DNA of 64,000 nucleotides from an uncultured Coriobacteriaceae bacterium. GTDB lineage: Bacteria > Actinomycetota > Coriobacteriia > Coriobacteriales > Atopobiaceae. The stretch covers positions 1-64,000 of the forward strand of contig CADBDT010000008.1 of NCBI GenBank assembly GCA_902793465.1, read 5' to 3'. Position 1 is the stretch's first letter, and each line of letters opens with the position of its first letter. Under the pieces are notes generated by a model. The model was not told where the DNA came from. It searched no databases and saw only the letters and a program-made list of their open reading frames with translations. A program made the translations under genes and the position numbers. This document shows, piece after piece, positions 25,041 through 34,403 of this stretch.

Positions 25041-27092
25041 TTACTCTGCCAGCAGCTCCTCCAGGGTTTCGAACAGCAGATCGGGCTCGACCGGCTTCGA
25101 GAGATGGGCGTTAAGTCCCGCCTGCATGCTGCGCTGCACGTCTTCGTCAAAAGCGTTTGCGGTAAGCGCGATAATCGGGATGGTTTTGGCGTCCGCCTGG
25201 CCTGTGGCCCTTATGGTCCGCGTCGCTTCCAGGCCGTCCATCTCTGGCATACGCAAATCCATTAGAATGGCGTCGTAATAGCCTGCCCCATGATCTTGGT
25301 ACATCTCTACCGCAACTTTGCCATTCTGCGCGTGATCCACGTCCATTTCCCGCATAGACAGCACCATCATCATTATTTCTGCGTTAACCATCATGTCTTC
25401 GGCAAGCAGTATGCGACGGCCTTTAAGGTCCACCGTAGAGCGAGACGAAACGGGGTTCTTCTTTCGAAACGCCGCGCGGAACTCGTCCAAAACCGTGCCG
25501 GCAAACAGCGGTTTGGAGGCAAAGGTATCCACTCCGGCCTCGCGCGCCTCCCCCTCTATGTCTTCCCAATTGTAGGAAGTAAGAATAATGATGGGCGTAT
25601 CCTTGCCCACGGTCGAGCGGATTTGCCGGGTCGTCTCTACCCCATCCATACCCGGCATCTTCCAGTCCACAAGAATGAGGTTGAAGTCCTCTCGGCGAGC
25701 ATGGCGTATTCTTACCAGCTCCACTGCTTCTTCGCCAGAAAGTACCGTCTCGCACGTAATTCCCATATGACTCAGGACGAGTTGTGCATGGTCGCACGCA
25801 ATGCGGTCGTCGTCGATTACCAGCACGCTCATCTCGTGTGGATGCAGCTCGAACTCATCCGCTTCGCTCATTGGGTGATCGGCTTGCATTAGGGTAACGG
25901 TCACGACAAACGTCGTTCCTACGCCCTTTTTGCTTTCCACCTCAATATGTCCGTTCATGAGCTCAACGATGCTCTTGGTAATGGGCATACCCAATCCCGT
26001 ACTGCCATAATTGCTGGTTGAGGTGGAGTCCTCTTGGCTAAAGGCATCAAAGATGTGGGGCAGGTATTCCTCGCTCATGCCAATCCCGGTGTCACGGATG
26101 GTAAAGCGCAGCGTAGCCTGGTGGTTAAGCCTGTTTACGTCTTCGATGGTAAAGCCAACCGCGCCACCTTCCGGAGTAAACTTTACCGCGTTACCCAAAA
26201 TGTTGATGAGCACCTGGCGAAGCTTCATGTTGTCGCCAATGTAGCTGTCCTCAATCTGCCCAACAGTCCTGCAATCGTATTGCAGTCCCTTGTCGTTGCA
26301 TTGCCCGCTCACAATCGTGTTTATTTGCTCCAACATCTTTGCGAACGAGAATTCCTCGCTCTTAATTACCATGCGACCAGACTCAATGCGGCTCATGTCC
26401 AAAATGTCGTTTATGATTCCCAGCAAATGATGGGCCGACATCCCTATTCGCTCCAGGTACTCCCGCGTTTTAGCAGAAATCGTCGGGTCGTTTAGCGCAA
26501 TGTTGTTTAGGCCTATTATGGCGTTCATCGGGGTTCTAATTTCGTGGCTCATGTTAGAAAGGAACGCCGTCTTGGCCTTGTTGGCCTGATTCGCCTCCTC
26601 AAGGGCCGCGTTCAGCGATTCCTGCTGCTGCGCCAACTTGCTGAACATATCTTTTTGGTCGGTAATGTCCAAAAACACACCCACATAGGTAATTGGCGAG
26701 CCGTCTTGCCTGCGCGTAGGCTTTCCAACTGCGCGGTACCAGCGGTAACCCCTGTTCTTTGTGAGGAGCCGGTATTCAACGTCGTAGGTCATTTTGCCGG
26801 TATAGTCGGCAATCGTTTTGTTGAACTCCTTAAGGACGCGCTCTTTGTCGTCGGGATGCAGCAGGTCGGACCAGGATTCCAATACGCCAGGAAAGTCGTC
26901 CCAGTCGTTATAGCCCAGCATCCGACGAAACTCGTCACTCCAGTTAACACTGGTCATGGCTCCAGATTCGTCGAAGTCCATGGTCCACTTACCCGAACCG
27001 AGCATCTCGTGAATCGTATCCAAGGACGCCGCCTCGTTCCGAAGCTGTTCGTAGAGCGCGTTTTGCTCCTCTGAATCCGCGGTGTGCTCCAT
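25041..27092 (-). CDS. Hybrid sensor histidine kinase with two receiver domains
   Basis: A 683-residue hybrid kinase without membrane segments. A PAS domain of the PAS_3 fold lies near residues 30-150. HisKA follows with phospho-acceptor His183 in MSHEIRTPMNAIIG, then HATPase_c (GSTGLGMPITKSIVELMNG). Two C-terminal receivers each have a phosphorylatable Asp (LVDWKMPGMDG and LMDLRMPEMDG). No output domain, so the signal probably passes to another protein. The ATG at 27092 follows GAAGGGA; earlier in-frame starts lack one. Divergent from the CmpB gene across a region containing a 68-base palindrome. Confidence 0.88.
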   Translation of the reverse strand: MEHTADSEEQNALYEQLRNEAASLDTIHEMLGSGKWTMDFDESGAMTSVNWSDEFRRMLGYNDWDDFPGVLESWSDLLHPDDKERVLKEFNKTIADYTGKMTYDVEYRLLTKNRGYRWYRAVGKPTRRQDGSPITYVGVFLDITDQKDMFSKLAQQQESLNAALEEANQANKAKTAFLSNMSHEIRTPMNAIIGLNNIALNDPTISAKTREYLERIGMSAHHLLGIINDILDMSRIESGRMVIKSEEFSFAKMLEQINTIVSGQCNDKGLQYDCRTVGQIEDSYIGDNMKLRQVLINILGNAVKFTPEGGAVGFTIEDVNRLNHQATLRFTIRDTGIGMSEEYLPHIFDAFSQEDSTSTSNYGSTGLGMPITKSIVELMNGHIEVESKKGVGTTFVVTVTLMQADHPMSEADEFELHPHEMSVLVIDDDRIACDHAQLVLSHMGITCETVLSGEEAVELVRIRHARREDFNLILVDWKMPGMDGVETTRQIRSTVGKDTPIIILTSYNWEDIEGEAREAGVDTFASKPLFAGTVLDEFRAAFRKKNPVSSRSTVDLKGRRILLAEDMMVNAEIMMMVLSMREMDVDHAQNGKVAVEMYQDHGAGYYDAILMDLRMPEMDGLEATRTIRATGQADAKTIPIIALTANAFDEDVQRSMQAGLNAHLSKPVEPDLLFETLEELLAE

Positions 27093-27337
27093 GAATTGTC
27101 CCTTCATATCGCTATACATAATATCGTAGTGCATGGCCAAGATTCTGCAAGGGCGCTTTGCCGCAAGTCCGCTGATGGTTGGACGCGACCAAGAGCTCGT
27201 GCAGGGCTTACGGTTGTTCGCCCTTGCTGACTACAATGCATACGTTGGCTACACCGACTTTCCCAATAATTTTGGAGAACTCGTTTCCCAGCTGTTCGTA
27301 TCGCAGCGAGAATACGTGAATAAAATTGCCTCGGCCT

Positions 27338-27405
27338 GACCTATCAAGGGGGAGTATCCCTCTTGATAGGTGCCTATCAAGAGGGATACTCCCCCTTGAT
27401 AGGTC
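27338..27405. repeat. Perfect 33-bp inverted repeat in a divergent promoter region
   Basis: Arms 27338-27370 and 27373-27405 are perfectly complementary with a two-base gap. Each arm is itself an imperfect palindrome (CTATCAAG...CTTGATAG around GGAGTATCC). The outer part GACCTATCAAG recurs at 45853, 46417 and 57969. It lies between two genes transcribed away from each other, so it is not a terminator for either. Confidence 0.85.
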
Positions 27406-27541
27406 CGAATGCTACAATACTCTTGCTAAGGCGGGGCCGCAGTTTACAACAGCCGAACAATTGTTGCGCGGTTCCCATGCGATCTGCTCATGGGTAAGAC
27501 AGCGCACAAGCTTGCCCAACGCAATTAGATTGGACAAACGT

Positions 27542-28876
27542 ATGGCAGAAATCGACATTTTGGAAGTGACGCGCAACGCTGTTTCCGATGGATTGCTCGA
27601 CGAACAAGACGTCGAAACCATTCTTTTGGCAGCGCGCGAACGCAGCGAGGAGCAGCCACTCACTACCAAGGAACGCTCCGAGATCATGATGATCGTGCGT
27701 AACCGCACAAAAGGGTTAGCCTTCGACAAGCTTCCCATGCCACTACGTGTTTTTAGCATCCTCCTAATTGCGGGGAGCATTCTGAGCATAGTCGCTGCCG
27801 TCATGGCCCTGCTTCCCCTTATAAACAGTGGATGGCTGCAAGAGCAACTGGGAAAAATAACCATAACCACTGCAGTGGTCATTATCTTGGCTTCGGTCTG
27901 CGCATTTGCTTCCTCGGTAATTTCTTTCCTTGTGGGATACCGCCTTATAAAGGGACGGCGAGGAGCCGCCAGCGCCCTCATTAACGTGAACATAGGCGTA
28001 ACCGTAATCTCATTGATTTGCGAGTTTATGCTGTATGGCATAGGCTGGGTTCTTCTGTTCAACTTTGTTACGTTGGCGGTGCAAATTGCGCTTTCGGCTT
28101 ACCTCAATCCCTCGCTAACAAACGAGAACAACCTTAACGCGGGTCTTCGAAAGCTGGATACGGAGGTTCATGCAAAGCAAGGCACGCTTGGCTTGGCCGA
28201 CCCGGGCGAAGGCTACATACGTCTCGACTTCTTTAACCTGTTCTGGATATTTATGGTGGGATGCGTCGTTGGCCTTTTTGTAGAGATCATCTTCCATATG
28301 GTCGTTGTTGAGCCTGGCGTCTATCAGGATCGCGCTGGCCTGCTCTGGGGTCCGTTCTCCCCCATCTACGGCATTGGCGGCGTGCTTATGACCATGGCGC
28401 TCAACCGCTTCAAAGACCGCAACATCATATTCATATTTATTGTGTGCACCATAATTGGCGGTGCCTTTGAGTACTTTGTTAGCTGGTTTATGGAAGTGTC
28501 GTTTGGCGCAACGGCCTGGGACTACTCCAACGAGTTCCTTGGCGACATATTTGGCGGGCGCACCTGCCTGCTCTTTGCCTCCATGTTCGGTTTTCTTGGC
28601 ACGGTGTGGATCAAGCTGCTGCTGCCAATATTCCTTAAGCTCTTTAACGCCATTCCTTGGAAGTGGCGCTACAGCGTAACTGCCGTATGCGCTACTCTAA
28701 TGCTCATTAATTGCGTTATGACCCTGCAGGCGCTCGACAATTGGGGCGCACGCCGAGCGGGACACGTGCCACAGCCAGGCATCGAACAGTTCTATGCCGA
28801 GCACTTTAACGATGAGTACATGCAAAATCGCTTCCAGTCCATGACCATCGATCCCAACAAGTCGGTCCGCGCATAA
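27542..28876 (+). CDS. Membrane protein with CmpB (putative ABC-type IV) domain
   Basis: A 444-residue membrane protein. Residues 1-75 are soluble and helical. Four or five membrane helices follow, then a C-terminal CmpB/PF06541-type domain (FWIFMVGCVVGLFVEIIFHM; LLWGPFSPIYGIGGVLMTM; WDYSNEFLGDIFGGRTCLL). Family members are called putative ABC permeases, but no ATPase gene is nearby. The ATG at 27542 has a weak ribosome site, so the start is uncertain. A paralogue of the CmpB segment lies at 37223. Confidence 0.78.
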   Translation: MAEIDILEVTRNAVSDGLLDEQDVETILLAARERSEEQPLTTKERSEIMMIVRNRTKGLAFDKLPMPLRVFSILLIAGSILSIVAAVMALLPLINSGWLQEQLGKITITTAVVIILASVCAFASSVISFLVGYRLIKGRRGAASALINVNIGVTVISLICEFMLYGIGWVLLFNFVTLAVQIALSAYLNPSLTNENNLNAGLRKLDTEVHAKQGTLGLADPGEGYIRLDFFNLFWIFMVGCVVGLFVEIIFHMVVVEPGVYQDRAGLLWGPFSPIYGIGGVLMTMALNRFKDRNIIFIFIVCTIIGGAFEYFVSWFMEVSFGATAWDYSNEFLGDIFGGRTCLLFASMFGFLGTVWIKLLLPIFLKLFNAIPWKWRYSVTAVCATLMLINCVMTLQALDNWGARRAGHVPQPGIEQFYAEHFNDEYMQNRFQSMTIDPNKSVRA

Positions 28877-28908
28877 CACCAGATAACCAACGGGTCGAGC
28901 TAACCGCG

Positions 28909-28941
28909 GCCACAAGCAAGGGACTATCCCTTGCTTGTGGC
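28909..28941 (+). terminator. 15-bp hairpin after the CmpB gene
   Basis: GCCACAAGCAAGGGA-cta-TCCCTTGCTTGTGGC is a perfect palindrome followed by TCTATTAAT. The centre (GGGACTATCCC) resembles the other small palindromes in this window. Confidence 0.65.
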
Positions 28942-29073
28942 TCTATTAATACTGAAGGCGTGTAGATTAGCTCGAATCGTGAACGACCGCAGTTGTCGTG
29001 CATCTAAACGTAAGTATTCACTACAATAAGCGCCGCACACCATAAGTTTTTATGATAAAAAGTAAGGAAAGGC

Positions 29074-29958
29074 ATGTCTGACTACATAATTGCAACCGCC
29101 TCAACGTCCGACCTTCCGCGCACGTGGCTCGATGAACACCACATTCCCTTTATTGCCTATAGTTATACCGTTGGCACCACGCCTTACCAAGACGACTGCA
29201 AAGAAGAAAGCCGCGAGGCCGTCTATGCGGGAATGAGGTCGGGCGATCTTCTGCATACGTCTATGATCAACGAATTTGCCTACGTCGAATTCTTCCGCGA
29301 GCTGCTGCAGACGGGCAAGGACGTCGTGTTTTGCGACATGTCGCAAGAGATGTCCACCTCCTACGCAAATTCGATAAACGCAGCCGAGAAGGTACGTGCC
29401 GAATTTCCCGACCAGCAGTTTTACCTCATGGACACGCGTTGTATTTCCGGCGGGCTGGGCACACTGGTCTACGAGATGGTTCGCCGCAAAGAGGAAGGCG
29501 CGAGCTTTGACGAGGTAGTAGCGTGGGGCGAGGCAAACAAACTCAACATTGCCCATCGCTTTACAGTTGACGACCTAAAGTACCTGAAGGCAGGCGGTCG
29601 CGTATCCAACGCATCGGCGCTCATTGGAACCATGCTTAGCATTAAGCCGGTTCTCTATGTGCCAGACAAGGGCACGCTCGACGTGGTGAGCAAGGTGCGC
29701 GGACGCAAGTCGTCGCTCAAGACCATCCGTGACAGCATCCTAAACGACCTTGCGAAGATTGACCCAACGGGCGTTGAGTTTCATATCCTACATGCCGACT
29801 GCAAGAAGGATGCCGAATTCATACGCGACGAGATTAAGGCCGCCTATCCGCAGGTGGGAAACATCTCCATTACCTCGCTTGGCGTGGTAATTGGCGCTCA
29901 CTGCGGCCCGGGCCTGCTGGCCGTATTCTACCTGTGCGACGGCCGCATGCCCGCATAG
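29074..29958 (+). CDS. DegV family fatty-acid-binding protein
   Basis: A 294-residue DegV/FakB-type protein that would carry a fatty acid for phosphorylation by FakA. Family motifs are present: STSDLP near the start, DGSF-like DDCKEES, TSMINEFAYVEFF, RCISGGLGTLVYE, VDDLKYLKAGGRV and the C-terminal SLGVVIGAHCGPG. GTAAGGAAAGGC precedes the start. Single gene; no fakA nearby. Confidence 0.88.
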   Translation: MSDYIIATASTSDLPRTWLDEHHIPFIAYSYTVGTTPYQDDCKEESREAVYAGMRSGDLLHTSMINEFAYVEFFRELLQTGKDVVFCDMSQEMSTSYANSINAAEKVRAEFPDQQFYLMDTRCISGGLGTLVYEMVRRKEEGASFDEVVAWGEANKLNIAHRFTVDDLKYLKAGGRVSNASALIGTMLSIKPVLYVPDKGTLDVVSKVRGRKSSLKTIRDSILNDLAKIDPTGVEFHILHADCKKDAEFIRDEIKAAYPQVGNISITSLGVVIGAHCGPGLLAVFYLCDGRMPA

Positions 29959-29975
29959 ACAAGAAGTCAATCCGT

Positions 29976-30029
29976 GAACGGGGGACGTGTCAGGTGTTCA
30001 TTTTTGAACACCTGACACGTCCCCCGTTC
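29976..30029. terminator. Perfect 25-bp hairpin between convergent genes
   Basis: Arms 29976-30000 and 30005-30029 are fully complementary around TTTT. The hairpin end overlaps the DUF1836 stop codon (30028-30030). It could serve both convergent genes, though it lacks T-tracts outside the stem. Confidence 0.75.
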
Positions 30030-30549
30030 ATTCGCAATCCATCTGCAAAAAGTACGCGAGGGCAACGTTTCGCTGCGCTTGGGCGTTGAGCGTCGCCACA
30101 ACTATCGCATTCTGCGGTTCGGACGTCTTGCTTAACGACTCAATGAGCTCGAGTGCCGAACGCTCGGCTTCCTCAAAGTATTCGCAAAAGGCGTCGTACG
30201 TCTCTTCCAGCGTGTTCTCTGCAAGTCTTTTGGCCAATATCTGCCGTATTATCTCCAGGGGAAGCACTGGCTTGAGGGCACACACCACAATCAAGCAGGC
30301 TAGATGCGGGCGCCCGTACTTCTTCTTTTGTGGAGGAGGCACGACCCCCGTCTTTACATAGTTGTTTACCATCGACGTCGTAAGGCCCCGCTCCCCTGGC
30401 GCTACGGGTTGCCCCAAATATCGCTCCATGAGCGAGATAACCTGGTCCATATAGAGCCCAAAGTCGGGAAGCTCGTCCCACCGCGGCAATGTGCGCGCTT
30501 CATAGGCACACGAGCCGCAAGCAGAGTCAAATTCCTTGTTGTCCTTCAT
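30028..30549 (-). CDS. DUF1836 domain protein (predicted regulator)
   Basis: A 173-residue DUF1836 protein. The family core is clear (TTSMVNNYVKTGVVPPPQKK, KYGRPHLACLIVVCALKPVL, EIIRQIL) and has the character of a MerR-like DNA-binding domain. An N-terminal C-x2-C pair (CGSCAYE) is visible. The ATG at 30549 fits GGGATG better than the GTG two codons upstream. A promoter TTGAAA-N18-TAGAAT lies ahead of it and is overlapped by the inverted repeat at 30602-30624, suggesting autoregulation. Confidence 0.78.
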   Translation of the reverse strand: MKDNKEFDSACGSCAYEARTLPRWDELPDFGLYMDQVISLMERYLGQPVAPGERGLTTSMVNNYVKTGVVPPPQKKKYGRPHLACLIVVCALKPVLPLEIIRQILAKRLAENTLEETYDAFCEYFEEAERSALELIESLSKTSEPQNAIVVATLNAQAQRNVALAYFLQMDCE

Positions 30550-30601
30550 ACGCACATCCCGTCACATTGAAACATGCCTGTCCTTATTCTACTTATTACC
30601 T

Positions 30602-30624
30602 TATCTAGTTTTCAACTCTAGATA
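30602..30624. promoter_or_regulatory. Operator candidate TATCTAG-N9-CTAGATA
   Basis: A perfect seven-base inverted repeat with nine-base spacer, between the divergent DUF1836 and hemolysin III genes. It covers the -35 box of the DUF1836 promoter (minus-strand TTGAAA). Confidence 0.5.
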
Positions 30625-30683
30625 TGGTATTATATATAACTATAAGGACTGAGAAACACGCGAGCATTGTTTGGGTGATTGCC

Positions 30684-31337
30684 ATGGAGAATGCGATGTC
30701 TAGGATCTCGATTCCAAACTACAGCGTTGGTGAGGAGCTTGTAAACTCCATCACGCATGGAATAGGCGCTCTCTTTAGTGTGGCGGCCCTCATCCTTATG
30801 GTAAACAGGGCACACAGCGCTCTATCGCTAACCTGCGCCTGGGTATTTGGCATATCCATGATATTGCTGTACACCGTATCGTGCGTATACCACGCGCTTC
30901 CCCCCACGCTCATGGGCAAACGCGTGCTAAGGGTAGTCGATCACTGCAACGTGTACCTTCTTGTGTTTGGCACCTATGTTCCCGCTGCGCTGCTTGGCGT
31001 TGGTGGACCGCTTGGTTGGACGCTCTTTGGCATAGTCGCCCTGTTTACGGTGCTCGGAATCACATTCTCTGCCATAGATGTGGACAAGTACACAAAGATC
31101 CAGGTGGCATGCCATCTAATTAGCGGTTGGTCGTTTTTGGCGGGACTTCCCACCTTGGCTGCCACGGCAGGCATCACCTGCGCGGTGCTCGTAGTGGCAG
31201 GAGGCGTCTCCTATACCGTCGGATCGGTGCTCTACGGCCTGGGCAAAAACCGGCCGTACATGCACAGCGTGTTTCACGTCCTGTGCCTTGTGGGCACCTT
31301 CCTGCACTTTTGGGCAATCTATGCCTACCTGCTCTAA
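30684..31337 (+). CDS. Hemolysin III family membrane protein
   Basis: A 217-residue protein with seven membrane segments of the PAQR/hemolysin III (TrhA) family. Conserved residues: EELVNSITHGIGA at the start, SCVYHALP with its His in helix 3, VDHCNVYLLVFGTY, and HSVFHVLCLVGTFLHF at the end, supplying the metal-binding His residues. Likely role is membrane energetics or fluidity; true haemolysis is not implied. The ATG at 30684 follows GGGTGAT. Confidence 0.85.
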   Translation: MENAMSRISIPNYSVGEELVNSITHGIGALFSVAALILMVNRAHSALSLTCAWVFGISMILLYTVSCVYHALPPTLMGKRVLRVVDHCNVYLLVFGTYVPAALLGVGGPLGWTLFGIVALFTVLGITFSAIDVDKYTKIQVACHLISGWSFLAGLPTLAATAGITCAVLVVAGGVSYTVGSVLYGLGKNRPYMHSVFHVLCLVGTFLHFWAIYAYLL

Positions 31338-31360
31338 CACGAGAAGAGAAGACCCTAAAG

Positions 31361-31503
31361 AAGAGCCGAATCCGCGAGACACCATGGAAAGCGCCGTGCT
31401 CAGACAGTCCTCGCGCGATAAGCTCCCACGAACCTTCTCGGTTGCCCGCGCTGCGGAACTGCGCGCGGCCGCTTTCCATGGTGTCTCGCGGATTCGGCTT
31501 TTC
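31361..31503. repeat. Intergenic inverted repeat, family Q (full core)
   Basis: Arms of about 32 bases (31361-31392 and 31471-31503) enclose a core with GCCGTGCTCAGACAGTCCTC and, 50 bases later, TGCGGAACTGCGCGCGGC. Located between convergent genes. The same core occurs at 45881-46042 (reverse orientation) and 50787-50939 with different arms. Confidence 0.85.
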
Positions 31504-31546
31504 TTTTGGGACAGTCCCTTCTTGTTGCCCCTCAACGCAAAGCTTC

Positions 31547-32644
31547 CTACCAGACTCCCAGGCCGCGGGCAACTATGGTTATGAAGTCTTGCACGTTGGT
31601 TACCACCGTGGTTGCGGAAAGGCTGCCGCGATCGAGGAGCTTGTTTACCACAAACTCGTCTGCGTCCACCGCGTAGAAGTACACGGGACGGACCGTGTTG
31701 TTGACCACGCGATACGAGGGAACCATGTTTCCCGTGGCAATGGTGTGTAGCATGGTGGCAAGGCAGATTACGGTGGTGGCATCGCGCACCATGTCCCTCA
31801 TGGCCGCTTGCCCGGCATAGGCATCCCCCACTACCTCGGGCAGCGGACCGTCGTCGCGGATGGATCCCGTAAGAACAAAGGGAACGTCGCGCTGTACTAG
31901 GCTCCACATTATTCCGTCATGGATGTTGTGATCCTTCACGAACTGCGGAATGGAGCCACTTCTACGCACCTCGTTTATTACATCCAAGTGGTTATAGTGG
32001 CCGTTTTTTACCGACTCTTGGGTGTAGATGTCCTGCCCGAGCGCCGTGTGGAGCATCGAAGCCTCAAGGTCATGCGTGGCCAATGCGTTGCCTGCCATAA
32101 CGCCTTGCACATAACCCGCCTCAACAATGCGCTGCATCGCAAAGCGCGCGTCGTGGTCGAACGCAAACGCAGGACCCATAACCCACACTATCTTCCCGTG
32201 ATCGCGCTCGTACTTAAGCAGCTCGAACAACCGGTCGTAGTCGCGTGCAAACGCCGTCTCGCGACTTCTTCCCTGCCTGAACACAAACTTGTCGGAGCTC
32301 TTTGCAGCCCTTGGGTCCACAAATCCATCCGTATGGACGTAGATGCCCTCCGACCCGTCTTCCGTGCGACCCAAGACCACCTGGTCGCCCTCCATCAGGT
32401 TACGGTTTTCGACCACCAGCAGCTCGCCATCTGGGCTAACCACAACAGAAGAGTCCATCCTGCTGTCCTTGGCCAGCCTCCATGTTCCTGCGACCTTAAC
32501 GTATTCGGGATACATCGAGGTGCTGTGGTAACCACGTGGCGCAACGCCGTTGGCCTCCACCCTGGCGGTTGTGGCATCGGGAGCGTTTAGGAACTCCTCA
32601 CGCTCGAAATCTGGCGCATAGTAGGTAGGCAGGGAAAACTTCAC
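31547..32644 (-). CDS. TIGR00300 family protein (LOR/SDH-like domain)
   Basis: A 365-residue protein similar throughout to TIGR00300 proteins, a group related to the conserved domain of the lysine-ketoglutarate reductase/saccharopine dehydrogenase region. It is also related to the ornithine cyclodeaminase domain of cyanobacterial ArgZ/AgrE. Visible motifs: VWVMGPAFAFDHDAR, VQGVMAGNALATHDLEASML, GHYNHLDVINEVRRSGSI. An ornithine-related NAD-dependent reaction is inferred. It starts at GTG with GGAGGAG upstream. Not in an operon. Confidence 0.72.
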   Translation of the reverse strand: MKFSLPTYYAPDFEREEFLNAPDATTARVEANGVAPRGYHSTSMYPEYVKVAGTWRLAKDSRMDSSVVVSPDGELLVVENRNLMEGDQVVLGRTEDGSEGIYVHTDGFVDPRAAKSSDKFVFRQGRSRETAFARDYDRLFELLKYERDHGKIVWVMGPAFAFDHDARFAMQRIVEAGYVQGVMAGNALATHDLEASMLHTALGQDIYTQESVKNGHYNHLDVINEVRRSGSIPQFVKDHNIHDGIMWSLVQRDVPFVLTGSIRDDGPLPEVVGDAYAGQAAMRDMVRDATTVICLATMLHTIATGNMVPSYRVVNNTVRPVYFYAVDADEFVVNKLLDRGSLSATTVVTNVQDFITIVARGLGVW

Positions 32645-32692
32645 GATTACTCCTCCACATTAAAACGAGCCTTCATTATGCCACAGCCCGCG

Positions 32693-34264
32693 CTATCTCT
32701 GAAGCTCCTCCAAAAACGCCTCGCCGTAGCTCGCAAATTTCTTTTGTCCTACGCCAGAAACCTGCAGGAGTTCCTCCTCCGTCTGGGGACGCATACGCAC
32801 CATGCCCTTGAGGGTCTTGTCGGAAAACACAATGTAGGGCGGCATTCCGGCATCGTCTGCAATCTGCTTGCGAAGCGCTCGCAGGCGATTGAAAAGTTCC
32901 TCGTCCTCCCCCTCCAAAGTCTCGTTGTCCATAGCTCCAGCACTTGTTCGCACATGGGCACGCGTCGTTTCCAACTCCTCCAGAGGCGAAGGTCCCAAGT
33001 CCTTGTTTGGCTCCTCCCAGCCACATACGGAGCACGTTGTGCACTTTTGGTCCACCCCATCGAACTGTTGGCCAAAGTAGCGCAAGATCCTGCGCCTTAG
33101 GCAGGACGTACTCATGGCATAGCCAATCATGGCACCGAGCAGGCGGTTGCGGTTGTCTATAAGGGCGTTGCATTCTACCTGCTGCAGGCCCTCGGGAAAC
33201 TCGGTCCTGTCTATGAGGTAATGGGCCGTGCGTATGTCTCCCTTGCTCCATAGCAGGTGACATTCGGCCGGCTCCCCGTCACGTCCCGCACGTCCAGCCT
33301 CCTGGTAGTACTCCTCGAGTGACAAGGGCATGCCGTCGTTTACCACAAACCTCACATTGGACTTGTCTATGCCCATGCCAAAGGCGTTTGTTGCCACCAT
33401 AACCTGCACATCATCGCGGGCAAAGCTCTCTTGGGCCGCGCTGCGTTCTTCGTTGGAGTACCCCGCATGATACGAGGTTACGCTAAAGCCCTCCAGCTGG
33501 AGCTTGTCCCACAGCTCGTCCACGCGCTTCCGCGTCATGGCATACACGATTCCGGACTCGCCCTTATGCCTGCGCAGGTATTGCACGAGCCATCGCTCTC
33601 GCTCGCGCGGCGTAAGCATGTGGGTGGCAAGCCGCAGGTTGGGGCGATCAAAACCGCTAACCTGCACAAGAGGGTCTTGCAGCCCCAGCAAATACGAAAT
33701 GTCGCCGCGTACGCGATGGGTAGCCGTGGCGGTAAGAGCCGCGACCACTGGTCGATGCGGAAGCCGTTCCACAAACTCGCGAATCGCACTGTACGCCGGC
33801 CTAAAGTCCTGGCCCCACTGGCTCACGCAGTGTGCCTCGTCCACCGCCAAGAGCGGCACGTTTGCCGCCGCGGCAAACTCCACAAAGGCCGGGTCGCTCA
33901 GTCGCTCTGGAGCCACATACATAATGTCGTACCATCCCTCGCGCGCCCGTCGCAGCACTTCGGGCCGCACGCGAGGCTTGAGCGTGGAGTTAAAGTACGA
34001 GCCTCGAATACCAACCTCTCTAAGCGAGCGCACTTGATCGTCCATAAGTGATATGAGGGGCGAAACCACCAGCGTAAGCCCAGAAAACAACACAGCAGGC
34101 ACTTGGTAGCACAGGGATTTGCCAGCACCGGTAGGCATTACGGCAAGGGCATCGCGACCTTCTAGAAGCGCCTGAATTACCTTTTCCTGCCCTGGCCTAA
34201 AGTCATCGTACCCAAAGCGCTCCTTTAGCACGCTGCGCGCATCTTCCATGGTTGGGCTCGGCAT
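32693..34264 (-). CDS. recQ: ATP-dependent DNA helicase RecQ
   Basis: A 523-residue RecQ-family 3'-5' helicase for replication-fork repair. Walker A with Lys49 (MPTGAGKS), DEAH-box motif (AVDEAHCVSQWG), motif VI QEAGRAGRDG, a RecQ-C zinc segment (CLRRRILRYFG ... CTTC-x2-C) and a C-terminal HRDC domain (LFNRLRALRKQIADDAGMPP ... LLQVSGVGQKKFASYG). The set is complete. Forty-eight bases separate it from the GTG of the TIGR00300 gene downstream. Confidence 0.93.
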   Translation of the reverse strand: MPSPTMEDARSVLKERFGYDDFRPGQEKVIQALLEGRDALAVMPTGAGKSLCYQVPAVLFSGLTLVVSPLISLMDDQVRSLREVGIRGSYFNSTLKPRVRPEVLRRAREGWYDIMYVAPERLSDPAFVEFAAAANVPLLAVDEAHCVSQWGQDFRPAYSAIREFVERLPHRPVVAALTATATHRVRGDISYLLGLQDPLVQVSGFDRPNLRLATHMLTPRERERWLVQYLRRHKGESGIVYAMTRKRVDELWDKLQLEGFSVTSYHAGYSNEERSAAQESFARDDVQVMVATNAFGMGIDKSNVRFVVNDGMPLSLEEYYQEAGRAGRDGEPAECHLLWSKGDIRTAHYLIDRTEFPEGLQQVECNALIDNRNRLLGAMIGYAMSTSCLRRRILRYFGQQFDGVDQKCTTCSVCGWEEPNKDLGPSPLEELETTRAHVRTSAGAMDNETLEGEDEELFNRLRALRKQIADDAGMPPYIVFSDKTLKGMVRMRPQTEEELLQVSGVGQKKFASYGEAFLEELQR

Positions 34265-34403
34265 GGCATTACCCCCTTTCCCGTTGGGATGCCAAGCATA
34301 CTACGCAAGGGGCTCTCAATCCAGCCAATTGTGTCGACCTGTTTTGAAGAGAGAAATATTGTGATATAATTGTGCACGATTATTTGAGGAAATAGAGGTT
34401 ATT

